Positions 9,555 through 17,386 of a stretch of 64,000 nt of DNA are shown one piece after another. The first letter of the stretch is position 1. The number at the start of each line of letters is the position of its first letter. Source of the stretch: RUG100 sp050953425. GTDB taxonomy: Bacteria > Bacillota > Clostridia > Peptostreptococcales > Anaerovoracaceae. Location: assembly GCA_050953425.1 (NCBI GenBank), contig JBMNMQ010000003.1, positions 248,001 through 312,000 of the forward strand. Direction: 5' to 3'. Below the pieces are notes generated by a model. The model was not told where the DNA came from and ran no database searches. It saw only the letters and a program-made list of their open reading frames with translations. The position numbers were made by a program, and so were the translations under genes.

Positions 9555-10922
9555 TTGTTGTGCGGGGAATCAGGCAGTGGGAAAACCACGTTCAGCCGAT
9601 TGGTAAATGGGCTGATCCCAAACTACTATGAAGGTACGCTTACCGGTAAAGTCCAGGTCGAGGACAAGAACCCGGAGGAGGTCGAGCTGCATGAGCTGGC
9701 ACCATATGTCGGCTCCGTGTTCCAAAATCCCAAGGCGCAATTCTACACGCTGATAACAGATACGGAGATTGTATTTGCCTGCGAGAATATGGGTATGGAT
9801 CGCGGCGAAATCCTGCAGCGTTTTGATGCCACCGTGACAGCAATGCATCTGGAGCCATTGATTGGAAGAAAAATTTTTTCGCTGTCCGGGGGTGAAAAAC
9901 AGAAAATAGCCTGCGCCTCTGTTCATGCCCTGCAGCCTGATGTGCTGGTTTTAGACGAGCCAACTTCAAATCTGGACATAGGAACCATCCATGAATTAGA
10001 GAACATTCTGCGCTTGTGGAAAGCGCAGGGGAAAACCGTCATTGTAGCAGAGCATCGGTTGGATTGGCTTCGCCTCCTTGCAGACCGGGTACTGTATTTC
10101 AAAGATGGAAAAATTGAACAGGAGTTTACCGGAGCAGCCTTTTTTAAAAAGTCGCTGGGCGATCTGCATGAAATGGGGCTTAGGGGAACAAGCCGCTTTG
10201 TTCCTCAATACGTGAGAAAAAGCAGAGCAAAGGAAGGGATGGAGCTTAAGGATTTTTGCTTTACCATCAAAAAGAAAGACCTACTCCATGTTGAAAACCT
10301 GACGATCCCTAAAGGAGCCGTTGTTGCCGTGCTGGGAAATAATGGCTCAGGCAAAACAACATTGGCCCGGTGCTTATGTGGCCTGGAGAGGAAAATGCGC
10401 GGTTCGTTCGCTTTTATGAGTCAGGAATATAAGCCAAAGCAGCGGCTGAAACTCTGTTATATGGTTATGCAGGACGTAAACCATCAGCTCTTTGCCGAGA
10501 GCGTGCTTGATGAAGTGACGCTTGGCATCAAAGATATAGAAGAAGAAAAGACAGCGTATGCTCAGAACATCCTGTCGATGTTGGATTTGCTGGCATTCGA
10601 AGATAAGCACCCCATGTCTCTTTCCGGTGGACAAAAGCAGCGTGTCGCCATAGCAGGGGCAATTGCTTCCCATAAAGAAATCATCGTGTACGACGAGCCT
10701 ACCAGCGGCTTGGACTACCGACATATGAAGGAGGTCTCTACGTGTATCCAGAAACTCTCTGAAATGGGTAAAACGCAAATGATTATCACTCACGACCCAG
10801 AACTTGTAGCACATTGCTGCGATTATATGGTGTTTATGGACAACGGAGCTGTGTCCTGTTTTGGGGAATGGACAGATGAAAATATTGAATTTGCGTCTTG
10901 CTACTTTGAAAACGCGAGATAG
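9555..10922 (+). CDS. ECF-type transporter double ATPase, 5'-truncated
   Basis: Two fused energy-coupling ATPase domains. Domain 1 has Walker A GESGSGKTT almost at its first residue, signature LSGGEKQK and Walker B VLVLDEPTSNLD. Domain 2 has GNNGSGKTT, LSGGQKQR and IIVYDEPTSGLD. The expected first about 35 residues of domain 1 are missing. In-frame sequence (ISKGEIVLL) continues upstream only to a stop near 9520 and no good start or SD exists, so TTG 9555 is nominal. Neither a T-component nor a substrate subunit is next to it. The gene probably lost its 5' end and partners at a junction just after the VanY relic, and domain 2 alone looks intact. Confidence 0.75.
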   Translation: MLCGESGSGKTTFSRLVNGLIPNYYEGTLTGKVQVEDKNPEEVELHELAPYVGSVFQNPKAQFYTLITDTEIVFACENMGMDRGEILQRFDATVTAMHLEPLIGRKIFSLSGGEKQKIACASVHALQPDVLVLDEPTSNLDIGTIHELENILRLWKAQGKTVIVAEHRLDWLRLLADRVLYFKDGKIEQEFTGAAFFKKSLGDLHEMGLRGTSRFVPQYVRKSRAKEGMELKDFCFTIKKKDLLHVENLTIPKGAVVAVLGNNGSGKTTLARCLCGLERKMRGSFAFMSQEYKPKQRLKLCYMVMQDVNHQLFAESVLDEVTLGIKDIEEEKTAYAQNILSMLDLLAFEDKHPMSLSGGQKQRVAIAGAIASHKEIIVYDEPTSGLDYRHMKEVSTCIQKLSEMGKTQMIITHDPELVAHCCDYMVFMDNGAVSCFGEWTDENIEFASCYFENAR

Positions 10923-10955
10923 TCTCTTGCGATTTGAAAGGACGGGTGTTATGGA

Positions 10956-11372
10956 ATGAAACTTCATACTTCCGGTGAAGATTACTTAAAAGCGATCTAT
11001 ATTCTCCAAAATGACAAAGGTATGGTGCGCTCCATAGATGTAGCGGAACAGATGGGCGTGTCAAAGCCCAGCGTGAGCCATGCGGTCAAACTCTTGCGAG
11101 CGGGCGGCTTTATCGTAATGGACGATGACTACACGCTGCATCTGACCGATTTGGGTCGGGAGATCGCAGAAAAGCTCTATGAGCGACATCAGTATTTTGC
11201 GGAACAGCTTACTGATGCTGGTGTTGACACCGACATCGCCGAAGCAGAAGCTTGCAAAATGGAACATACGATCAGCGATTCGTCTTTCCAAAAGCTCAAG
11301 GGACAGGAACAAAAAACTTGCCCGTATGCAAACACCTGTGATCTTATCTCGGGCAAGGAACGAGGCCCCTAA
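10956..11372 (+). CDS. DtxR/MntR-family metal-dependent regulator
   Basis: A 138-residue protein. The N-terminal winged helix starts SGEDYLKAIYILQ and includes SIDVAEQMGVSKPSVSHAVKLL as the recognition unit, with a second domain beginning GREIAEKLYERHQYFAEQL and containing the metal-site-like EAEACKMEH. This is the order seen in iron/manganese regulators. The C-terminus ends in CPYANTC, a short Cys pair not part of the classical family. It follows the ECF ATPase by 33 bases, so it may regulate metal transport carried by this element. Substrate and operator are unknown. Confidence 0.85.
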   Translation: MKLHTSGEDYLKAIYILQNDKGMVRSIDVAEQMGVSKPSVSHAVKLLRAGGFIVMDDDYTLHLTDLGREIAEKLYERHQYFAEQLTDAGVDTDIAEAEACKMEHTISDSSFQKLKGQEQKTCPYANTCDLISGKERGP

Positions 11373-11378
11373 TTTGAA

Positions 11379-11567
11379 ATGGCCGGGCAGAAGAAATGGG
11401 TGATTTGTCCCATGTGTGGGAGAAAGACCCGGACTAAAATCCGTAAAGATACAGTATTGGTAAACTTCCCATTGTTTTGTCCAAAATGCCGGAAAGAAAC
11501 GCTGATTGATCTGAAACAAGGAAACATCATCATCAAAGAGCCAGACGCGCAGACGCAGGGCCGATGA
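11379..11567 (+). CDS. Cysteine-rich KTR-type protein
   Basis: A 62-residue protein with two CxxC knuckles (CPMCGRKTRTKI and FCPKCRKET), a small zinc ribbon. The CGRKTRTKI segment is the Lys-Thr-Arg motif of the Cys_rich_KTR family often found in Tn916-like elements and clostridial ICEs. It starts seven bases after the DtxR-like stop. The ribosome site is weak (GAGG about 13 bases upstream). The function is unknown, and nucleic-acid binding is a guess from the fold. Confidence 0.8.
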   Translation: MAGQKKWVICPMCGRKTRTKIRKDTVLVNFPLFCPKCRKETLIDLKQGNIIIKEPDAQTQGR

Positions 11568-11595
11568 TCGACAGTCAATGACTGTGATCGTCGGC
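11560..11595 (+). terminator. Long hairpin overlapping the KTR stop codon
   Basis: GCCGATGATC pairs with GATCGTCGGC, and an inner ACAGTCA/TGACTGT continues the stem to about 16 pairs. TCATTTCATT follows, not a clean U-tract. It ends the DtxR-KTR unit and lies between it and the convergent XRE gene. Confidence 0.55.
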
Positions 11596-11665
11596 TCATT
11601 TCATTATACGGAGACTGTTTGCTTATATGAAAAAGGCTATAAAAGCCAGAAACGAAAAAGCAGCC

Positions 11666-12004
11666 TTACAGCTGCTTCTCAGGGGCGGTGTTGATAAGGG
11701 CCGTTGCAGTGGCCTTGATTACTTCCAGGGCCCTGCTGTCACCATCACAAAGGGTACGGAGAAGATGATCTACCTCGGTATCGACAGTCCGCTTTTCGGG
11801 GTAGAAGAAGGTATCGGCAGATACATTCAATGCCCGGATGATCCGGTAGAGAACATCATAACTCGGCTTTTTCCCTTCGTTCTCAATCCGGTATAAATAA
11901 CGTTCTGATATATCTGCCCTGGTTGCCAGATCTTCTATGGTAATCCCAGCCCTTTCCCGTGCTGATTTAATGATATGGCCCGGAGATTCAGGAATATTAT
12001 GCAC
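11666..12004 (-). CDS. XRE-family regulator of the mobile element
   Basis: A helix-turn-helix repressor of the type carried by Tn916-like elements. HIIKSARERAG is helix 1, then the TIEDLATRADISERYLYRIE recognition region, then NEGKKPSYDVLYRIIRALN. The tail EVDHLLRTLCDGDSRALEVIKATATAL is typical of the ICE family. I choose GTG 12004 because GGAGGT lies nine bases upstream. An in-frame ATG at 12070 would add 22 residues that look like leader. It reads opposite to its neighbours. Inferred role: control of element gene expression. Confidence 0.85.
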   Translation of the reverse strand: MHNIPESPGHIIKSARERAGITIEDLATRADISERYLYRIENEGKKPSYDVLYRIIRALNVSADTFFYPEKRTVDTEVDHLLRTLCDGDSRALEVIKATATALINTAPEKQL

Positions 12005-12151
12005 TCTCAGTTCACCTCCATCTATAATTTTATCCTTTTCTGCCCGGTTGATAATGGCATGAAAATTCAATTATAGATGGCATAACGGTTCATAATATGA
12101 GAGAAACAACAAGACCGCCCTGCCTAAAAACATGGATAGGAGGGTCTTGTT

Positions 12152-12214
12152 ATGCGTTGGTCTCATTTTGACCATACTCTGCTCATTAAAAGCAGCTGTT
12201 TTTCCACCGGCTGA
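12152..12214 (+). CDS. Possible 20-codon leader peptide
   Basis: ATG 12152 follows AGGAGGG (12138-12144) at an ideal distance and runs 20 codons to TGA at 12212. The peptide is rich in Ser/Leu/His and resembles no family I know. It sits before a hairpin with a U-tract (12320-12363) and the sigma-like gene, which would suit transcription attenuation as in tetracycline-resistance elements of this group. A surrounding inverted repeat (CAAGACC with GGTCTTG, 12112-12149) includes its ribosome site. Confidence 0.35.
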   Translation: MRWSHFDHTLLIKSSCFSTG

Positions 12215-12319
12215 CTAACAGGGCGGCTCAGTTAAAAAAGCGCTTGCGCCGCTCGGTACTCCTATGCGTCACGAGCTGAACTATTAGTTCAGTATAAACA
12301 TGAATTAAATAGTTTCTAT

Positions 12320-12363
12320 GCACCTGTATCACGCCTTTTCAGGTTGTGGTGCGGGTGTTTTTT
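12320..12363 (+). terminator. Attenuator-like hairpin upstream of sigma-like gene
   Basis: CACCTGTATCAC (12321-12332) pairs with GTGGTGCGGGTG (about 12346-12357), allowing G-U pairs, and is followed directly by six T (12358-12363). It lies about 90 bases before the sigma-like gene and after a possible leader peptide. Confidence 0.55.
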
Positions 12364-12451
12364 CATATACAGGAGGCAGCGTCGTTTCCGCTGCCGCAGC
12401 CCTCCGAATCGTGCGAAGCCCAAAGGTTTTCACACGATTTGGAGGTGCTAA

Positions 12452-12901
12452 ATGGATGATAACAAGAGGAAACTATGGGTCAACGGCCAGTTCATTGAGG
12501 TTTCCGAGGAGGTCTATCAAGTCTATATGCAGGGTGATCGCAAGATGCGTTACTTTGAGACGGACTTGAAGACGGAGCGGACCATGCTGGCCGAGGACGG
12601 TACTGTACAGCGGATCATTCCCAGCCGGGAGGATTCTCTGGATCGGTTGATAGATGACAATTCCAGGCAATTTTCGGATGCCGGTGAAAGTGTGGAGGAC
12701 GCCGTACTCCGCAAACTGGCCGAAGATGAGCTGCACCGAGCGTTGGAAAAGTTGACCGATGAAGAATATGCTCTTGTCTATGCCCTGTTCTTTGAGGGCA
12801 AGTCTATCCGTGCTTATGCGCAGGAATTAGGCGTATATCCCAATGCAGTACATAAGCGCATGAAGCGCATCCTGAAAAAGTTGAAAGATTTTTTGAAATA
12901 A
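12452..12901 (+). CDS. Sigma-70-like regulator of the ICE
   Basis: A 149-residue protein. The N-terminal about 80 residues (KLWVNGQFIEVSEEVYQVY, RKMRYFETDLKTER) are typical of Tn916-type sigma-like proteins. The C-terminal part holds a region-4 helix-turn-helix (LTDEEYALVYALFFEGKSI then AQELGVYPNAVHKRMKRILKKLK). ATG 12452 follows GGAGGT at 12441-12446, and a strong terminator follows the stop. It probably activates transfer or excision genes of the element, by analogy with known family members. Confidence 0.85.
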   Translation: MDDNKRKLWVNGQFIEVSEEVYQVYMQGDRKMRYFETDLKTERTMLAEDGTVQRIIPSREDSLDRLIDDNSRQFSDAGESVEDAVLRKLAEDELHRALEKLTDEEYALVYALFFEGKSIRAYAQELGVYPNAVHKRMKRILKKLKDFLK

Positions 12902-12910
12902 GGGTGTACG

Positions 12911-12952
12911 GACCTCTCACTCAACGGCAAATAGAGTGAGAGGTCTTTTTTT
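12911..12952 (+). terminator. Rho-independent terminator after sigma-like gene
   Basis: A perfect 12-base stem, GACCTCTCACTC (12911-12922) with GAGTGAGAGGTC (12934-12945), followed by a run of T to 12952. Confidence 0.9.
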
Positions 12953-13503
12953 ATACGACTACTCCCTATTTGAACCTTGACAACCGAATACCCATTCATC
13001 AGGCACATTCCCATTGCTATTGCCAAAAGCATAAGCCACGTTAGCGGCTGCGCCATGATGTGCGGAGGAAGGCAGCGAAAGCGCACACTGTATTGTTTTC
13101 GGCTTGTTCTCCTCCGCACGGAGCGGTAAACAGCTGGCTATAAGCGCCGGGCGGTCCCCGGCGCGGCCATGACAGGCAATGGGGTCAAAGATACTCCTGT
13201 TCAGTCACAGCCCGAGCGTACAGCGCCGATTTCGGCGTGAGGCGTCACACGCAATGAGAGCAGCCGACAGAGATCCTGCCGGGGGTGAGATTCCCGTGGA
13301 GCTGATGCACCGTCAGCCGCCTGGTGACTTCCCGCAACGAGCCGGGGTGTCGAGGACAAATAGGCTCTATTTTAAGAAGAAACAGCCGGACAAACAGGTA
13401 TGTTCCAGACGATTATTAGATACCCGTCTGCTTTGTCATACCCATTTGCCCGGCTTTTACATAGGCGGCGTGTACCGCCTGCTATTTCACGGGAGGTGGA
13501 CAG
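12953..13503. other. Gene-free leader region before the MazF-like gene
   Basis: No convincing gene in about 550 bases. It contains a GC-rich hairpin (GCGCCGGG 13144-13151 with CCCGGCGC 13157-13164) and several short complementary stretches between 13190 and 13350, so a structured RNA or a transfer-origin-like site is possible. I could not match it to a known riboswitch. Confidence 0.4.
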
Positions 13504-14022
13504 ATGAATCAGACATATAAACGCGGCGACATCTTTTTTGCCGACCTCGGTCAAGGGATCGGATCGGAGCAGATGGGGTATCGCCCGGTTGTGATTATTC
13601 AAAACGACACAGGAAACAAGCACAGCCCCACGGTGGTTGCAGCGGCAGTCACAAGCAAGACCGACGCGAAGGCAAAACAGCCCACTCATTGTTTTATTGG
13701 AGCCGAATACGGTTTGGAACTGCCTTCGGTCATCCTGTTGGAGCAGATACGGACACTGGACAAGCAGCGTCTTGAGAAATACGTTGGGAGGTTGTCAAAG
13801 AAGCATTTGAACGACCTGAACCACGCACTGGCGATCAGTGTTGGACTGATCCCTGCGCAGGAAAATCTTGTTCTGTGCCTCTGCAAGCCCTGTGCGGACA
13901 ATTTTCGCCTGGACGGGAGATATGATCTTGTACGGGTAACGGAGAACCAAGTGCGTGACACATGTACCTATTGCAATTACCGGATGGGGGTTGAATACGA
14001 ATTAGTGCCAAGGGAGGTGTAA
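13504..14022 (+). CDS. MazF/PemK-like toxin with zinc-ribbon-like tail
   Basis: Residues 5-115 match the MazF/PemK endoribonuclease fold: YKRGDIFFADL at the start, GYRPVVIIQND strand, VVAAAVTSK, and LPSVILLEQIRTLDK. Residues 115-172 are an extra C-terminal part with two Cys pairs, CKPC and CTYC, which could bind zinc. It starts behind GGGAGG at ATG 13504, and its stop is three bases before Xis. No antitoxin gene is visible just upstream, where toxins of this family usually have one. It may therefore be a solitary stabiliser, or a regulator inside the excision operon. RNase activity is inferred from the fold. Confidence 0.8.
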   Translation: MNQTYKRGDIFFADLGQGIGSEQMGYRPVVIIQNDTGNKHSPTVVAAAVTSKTDAKAKQPTHCFIGAEYGLELPSVILLEQIRTLDKQRLEKYVGRLSKKHLNDLNHALAISVGLIPAQENLVLCLCKPCADNFRLDGRYDLVRVTENQVRDTCTYCNYRMGVEYELVPREV

Positions 14023-14025
14023 GAA

Positions 14026-14250
14026 GTGAATAGAAAAAGTGCAAGTGAGAAACAACCAGGCAGGGTTCCCATCTGGGAGAAAAGCAATCTTACGATTGAA
14101 GAAGCCGCGGAATACTCTGGCATTGGCCGTAACAAACTTCGTCAGCTATCTGATGATGAAACGTGCCCATTTGTCTTATGGGTCGGAAATAAAAGACTGA
14201 TAAAGCGCCGTGAGCTCGATGAGTTTATAGGAAGAATGTACTCTATTTAA
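14026..14250 (+). CDS. xis: Excisionase (Tn916 Xis-like)
   Basis: A 74-residue helix-turn-helix protein, with the core IWEKSNLTIEEAAEYSGIGRNKLRQL and FVLWVGNKRLIKRRELDEFI typical of Tn916-family excisionases. GTG 14026 is preceded by GGGAGG at 14011-14016. It lies three bases after the MazF-like stop and 113 bases before Int, the normal Xis-Int order. It bends the element ends and biases recombination toward excision. Confidence 0.88.
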   Translation: MNRKSASEKQPGRVPIWEKSNLTIEEAAEYSGIGRNKLRQLSDDETCPFVLWVGNKRLIKRRELDEFIGRMYSI

Positions 14251-14363
14251 CCTACAGGCCTGTCAAGTCTGCGAAAGAAATAATCGCACATTTGTCTGAT
14301 ATGAATGTCCCTGATAAGATTGCGATGTAAACAACAGGCTCGCGGAAAGGAGGCCGATTAACA

Positions 14364-15635
14364 ATGGCAACAATCAAACGAAAAGATAAGGCGAGAGTTG
14401 TTCTCCGAAAAGGAGAAGTGCAGAGACCCGATGGCACCTATCATTACTCCTGGACAGATGGAAATGGTAAGCGCCATTTTGTGTATGCAAGGACATTAGA
14501 GGCATTACGGGAAAAAGAAAAGGAAATTCAAAAGGATAAGTCTGATGGGATAAAAGCCGAAGCGAGGTACGTTACAGTAAATGATCTCTTTGACCTGTGG
14601 AAACAACTGAAAAAGGGATTAAAAAACAACACCTTCGAGAATTATAAGTACTCATATGAAACATATGTAAGACCCACCTTTGGAAAGCTTCGGATTGTCT
14701 CGTTAAGAAAGTCAGATGTAAAGCGGTTCTATAATCGGCTTGCTGACGATAGAGGGCTGCAGGCATCGACCATTGATGGGATACATACAGTTCTTCACCA
14801 GGTGTTTGAACTGGCAGTCGATGATAATTACATTCGGGCAAATCCAACGAACAACGTATTGAGGGAATTAAAGCAGTCTCATTGCTTTCAGACAGAAAAA
14901 CGGAGGGCATTGACCAAACCTGAACAGGATCTCTTTTTGGATTTCCTTAAAAGGAATCATACTTACTCTCACTGGTATCCAGTTTTTGCAGTAATGATTG
15001 GAAGTGGTCTGCGTGTTGGAGAAGTTACGGGGTTGCGTTGGTGTGATATAGATCTGGATGAAGGCATAATTGATGTGAATCACACACTGGTATATTATGA
15101 CCATCGGGATCCGGAACATAAAAAAGGATGCTATTTCAATGTGAATACACCCAAAACCAAAGCGAGTACGCGACAGGTGCCGATGCTGGATTTTGTTAAA
15201 GAGGCGTTCTTGATGGAGCGCGAGTATCAGGAGTTGCTTGGTATTCAGTGTAAAGTAACTATCGATGGATATACGGACTTCATTTTTATAAACCGTGATG
15301 GGAATGCCCAACATCAGGCGAATCTGAATAAGGCAATCCGGAGAATTATCAGGGATTGTAATGACGAGGAGTTTCTCAAAGACGAAAATGCCAGTGTTTT
15401 ATTACCGCACTTCAGCTGCCACTCGCTGCGACATACATTTACAACTCGGATGTGCGAGGCCGGAGTTAACGTAAAAGTCATTCAGGATGCTTTAGGGCAT
15501 CAGGATATTTCAACGACACTGAATATATACGCAGAAGTCACCAAAGACCTTAAAAAAGAAGAATTTGTCGGATTGGACGCTTATTTCAAAGGAAACGGTC
15601 AGTCACAGAGTATTAGTGAATCACCAAATGGATAA
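14364..15635 (+). CDS. int: Tyrosine integrase (Tn916 Int family)
   Basis: A 423-residue tyrosine recombinase. The arm-binding N-terminal domain is residues 1-75, the core-binding SAM-like domain about 80-175, and the catalytic domain about 185-405. Catalytic residues are visible: Arg in GSGLRVGEV, the HSLRH box (H and R), His in LGHQDIS, and the Tyr nucleophile in LNIYAEV. ATG 14364 has AAAGGAGG at about 14345-14352. It appears intact. In this family int lies beside one end of the element, so the element end should be within a few hundred bases after 15635, and the rest of the element extends leftward out of the window. Confidence 0.92.
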   Translation: MATIKRKDKARVVLRKGEVQRPDGTYHYSWTDGNGKRHFVYARTLEALREKEKEIQKDKSDGIKAEARYVTVNDLFDLWKQLKKGLKNNTFENYKYSYETYVRPTFGKLRIVSLRKSDVKRFYNRLADDRGLQASTIDGIHTVLHQVFELAVDDNYIRANPTNNVLRELKQSHCFQTEKRRALTKPEQDLFLDFLKRNHTYSHWYPVFAVMIGSGLRVGEVTGLRWCDIDLDEGIIDVNHTLVYYDHRDPEHKKGCYFNVNTPKTKASTRQVPMLDFVKEAFLMEREYQELLGIQCKVTIDGYTDFIFINRDGNAQHQANLNKAIRRIIRDCNDEEFLKDENASVLLPHFSCHSLRHTFTTRMCEAGVNVKVIQDALGHQDISTTLNIYAEVTKDLKKEEFVGLDAYFKGNGQSQSISESPNG

Positions 15636-15660
15636 AACTGGATATATAGATCATATACAG

Positions 15661-15697
15661 AAACTCTTGAGGATTTGTATCTTCAAGAGTTTTTCTG
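15661..15697 (+). terminator. Terminator after int
   Basis: AAACTCTTGA (15661-15670) pairs with TCAAGAGTTT (about 15683-15692), followed by TTTTCTG. Confidence 0.8.
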
Positions 15698-15766
15698 TTG
15701 TATCGCTTTCTGGTCAGAACTTACTTTTCAAGTTGGACGAAAAAGATGATACGTGCAATATATAAA

Positions 15767-15821
15767 AACTTGCTCTTTAACTTGCTCTTTGCTATAATAT
15801 GAGAAAGTTAAAGAGGAAGTT
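15767..15821 (+). promoter_or_regulatory. Promoter flanked by four copies of a 12-bp operator
   Basis: TTGCTC (15770-15775), 17 bases, then TATAAT (15793-15798) forms a strong sigma-A promoter. AACTTGCTCTTT occurs twice in perfect tandem (15767-15778, 15779-15790). Its complement AAAGAGCAAGTT occurs at 15810-15821 (11 of 12 bases) and at 15798-15809 (9 of 12). The four sites are arranged symmetrically about the -10 box, ideal for a repressor acting on the two genes downstream. Confidence 0.75.
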
Positions 15822-15840
15822 AAATGCGTGGGAGGAAGTC

Positions 15841-17370
15841 ATGGCAATACCGGTAAATATAGAAAATCTGATTCATCGGCGTGTTGTTGAAAGTGCAAGG
15901 ATAGAATACAAGGCTGAATGGAACCCGGAACCGATCCTGCACTCCATTACTGCTTTCGCAAATGATTTTGACAACCTTGGAGGAGGATACATTATTATAG
16001 GCATCGAAGAACAGAATGGGTATCCTCGATTTCCCGTAAAGGGGATAGATAAGGATTCCATAGATGCAATCCAGAAAGAAATACTGAATAAATGTAATTT
16101 CATTGAACCAAGATATATACCGGTCATGGAGCCGGCTCGTGTTGATGGGCAGGAAGTCATCGTGCTGTGGATTCCAGGAGGGGATGACAGACCCTATAAA
16201 TGCCCAACTAAAATATATACGGAAAAAGGGGCTCATAAGAGTGAAAAAGCCTACTATATCCGCAAAGGGTCTAACACGATCAAGGCTAACGCTCTGGAAG
16301 AGCGGGAACTGATCGGCCTTGCCCGAAATATACCGTTTGACGACAGAGTGAACAACCACGCCCAAATAGCGGATATGCGTTCCAGTCTGCTGTCCGAGTA
16401 TTTACATGCTGTGGACAGCGAATTATATGAAGGTTCACTCTCAAGAACCGTTGAGGATGTTGCAACCGATATGAGACTGATTGGAGGTCCCTCGGAATTA
16501 AGAAGGCCGATTAATGTTGGATTGATGTTTTTCAACGAAAGGCCGGATAATTTCTTCCCATACAGCCGCATTGAAGTAGTTGACAAGCCTGATCCGACAG
16601 GCGTCGGAATGAAAGAAAGCATATTCACAGGTCCCCTTGACAAACAGCTGCGAGATGCTCTTTCTTATATAAGAAATTATATCATTACAGAGTATGTCAC
16701 GAAGGTTCCTGATCAGGCAGAGGCGGTACGAGTGTATAACTGGCCATTCAGAGCAGTAGAGGAAGCGCTGAGTAATGCGATTTACCATCGCTCATATCAG
16801 ATCCATGAACCGATTACGGTGACGGTTACGCCTGATCGAATGGAGGTATTGAGCCTTCCGGGACCGGATCGATCAATATCAGACAACGATTTGGAAAACA
16901 GAGTTCTGGTTTCCAGCCGATATAGAAATAGAAGAATAGGAGATTTCCTTAAAGAGCTAAAGCTGGTCGAAGGAAGAAACACCGGAATCCCATTGATATT
17001 GAATGAGATGTCAAACAACGGATCGGCGCTGCCAGTATTTAAGACAGATGAAGAGAGAAGCTATTTCCTTGTTATTCTTCCGATTCATCCTGCTTTCAAA
17101 GGAAGAATCACACGTTCCGGGGAAAGACAGAATGTCGAGCCCAATAAGAGACCGCGCCGGAGCAAAGAGGAGCTTCGAGTCCTTGTAATTGAAACACTGA
17201 CACAAAAAGGTGAACTTTCAATGAATGAAATTGCTGCTGCGCTTGGTTATAAGAAGCTGAATAATACTCTCCGTACAGTTGTAAATCAGATGGTTGAGGA
17301 TGACGAAGCCGAATATCTCTATCCTGACAAACCAAGAAGCAGCAATCAAAAGATTCGTCTTAGTAATTGA
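15841..17370 (+). CDS. AlbA_2/Schlafen-type ATP-binding wHTH protein
   Basis: A 509-residue protein from ATG 15841, chosen over the in-frame ATG 15799 because GGAGG (15831-15835) is six bases upstream and 15799 lies in the promoter. The N-terminal AlbA_2 domain (about 5-140) contains EYKAEWNPE and GGGYIIIGIEEQNGYP. The middle GHKL-like ATPase region contains FRAVEEALSNAIYHRSY and NTGIPLILNEM. The C-terminal winged helix (about 440-505) reads SMNEIAAALGYKKL and ends PDKPRSSNQK. The gene is 16 bases from the PHP-SMC gene, so the two form one unit. It probably binds DNA, possibly the operator array in its own promoter. A defence role is inferred. Confidence 0.85.
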   Translation: MAIPVNIENLIHRRVVESARIEYKAEWNPEPILHSITAFANDFDNLGGGYIIIGIEEQNGYPRFPVKGIDKDSIDAIQKEILNKCNFIEPRYIPVMEPARVDGQEVIVLWIPGGDDRPYKCPTKIYTEKGAHKSEKAYYIRKGSNTIKANALEERELIGLARNIPFDDRVNNHAQIADMRSSLLSEYLHAVDSELYEGSLSRTVEDVATDMRLIGGPSELRRPINVGLMFFNERPDNFFPYSRIEVVDKPDPTGVGMKESIFTGPLDKQLRDALSYIRNYIITEYVTKVPDQAEAVRVYNWPFRAVEEALSNAIYHRSYQIHEPITVTVTPDRMEVLSLPGPDRSISDNDLENRVLVSSRYRNRRIGDFLKELKLVEGRNTGIPLILNEMSNNGSALPVFKTDEERSYFLVILPIHPAFKGRITRSGERQNVEPNKRPRRSKEELRVLVIETLTQKGELSMNEIAAALGYKKLNNTLRTVVNQMVEDDEAEYLYPDKPRSSNQKIRLSN

Positions 17371-17386
17371 ATGTAAGGAGTAAAAA

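Noticed and set aside
12953..13503. Cobalamin or other known riboswitch before the MazF-like gene
   Set aside because: No consensus box could be located. Only generic GC-rich stems are visible.
1..15700. Complete ICE inside the window
   Set aside because: No conjugation, relaxase or replication genes are present. Only the integrase-side end is seen and the rest must lie to the left.
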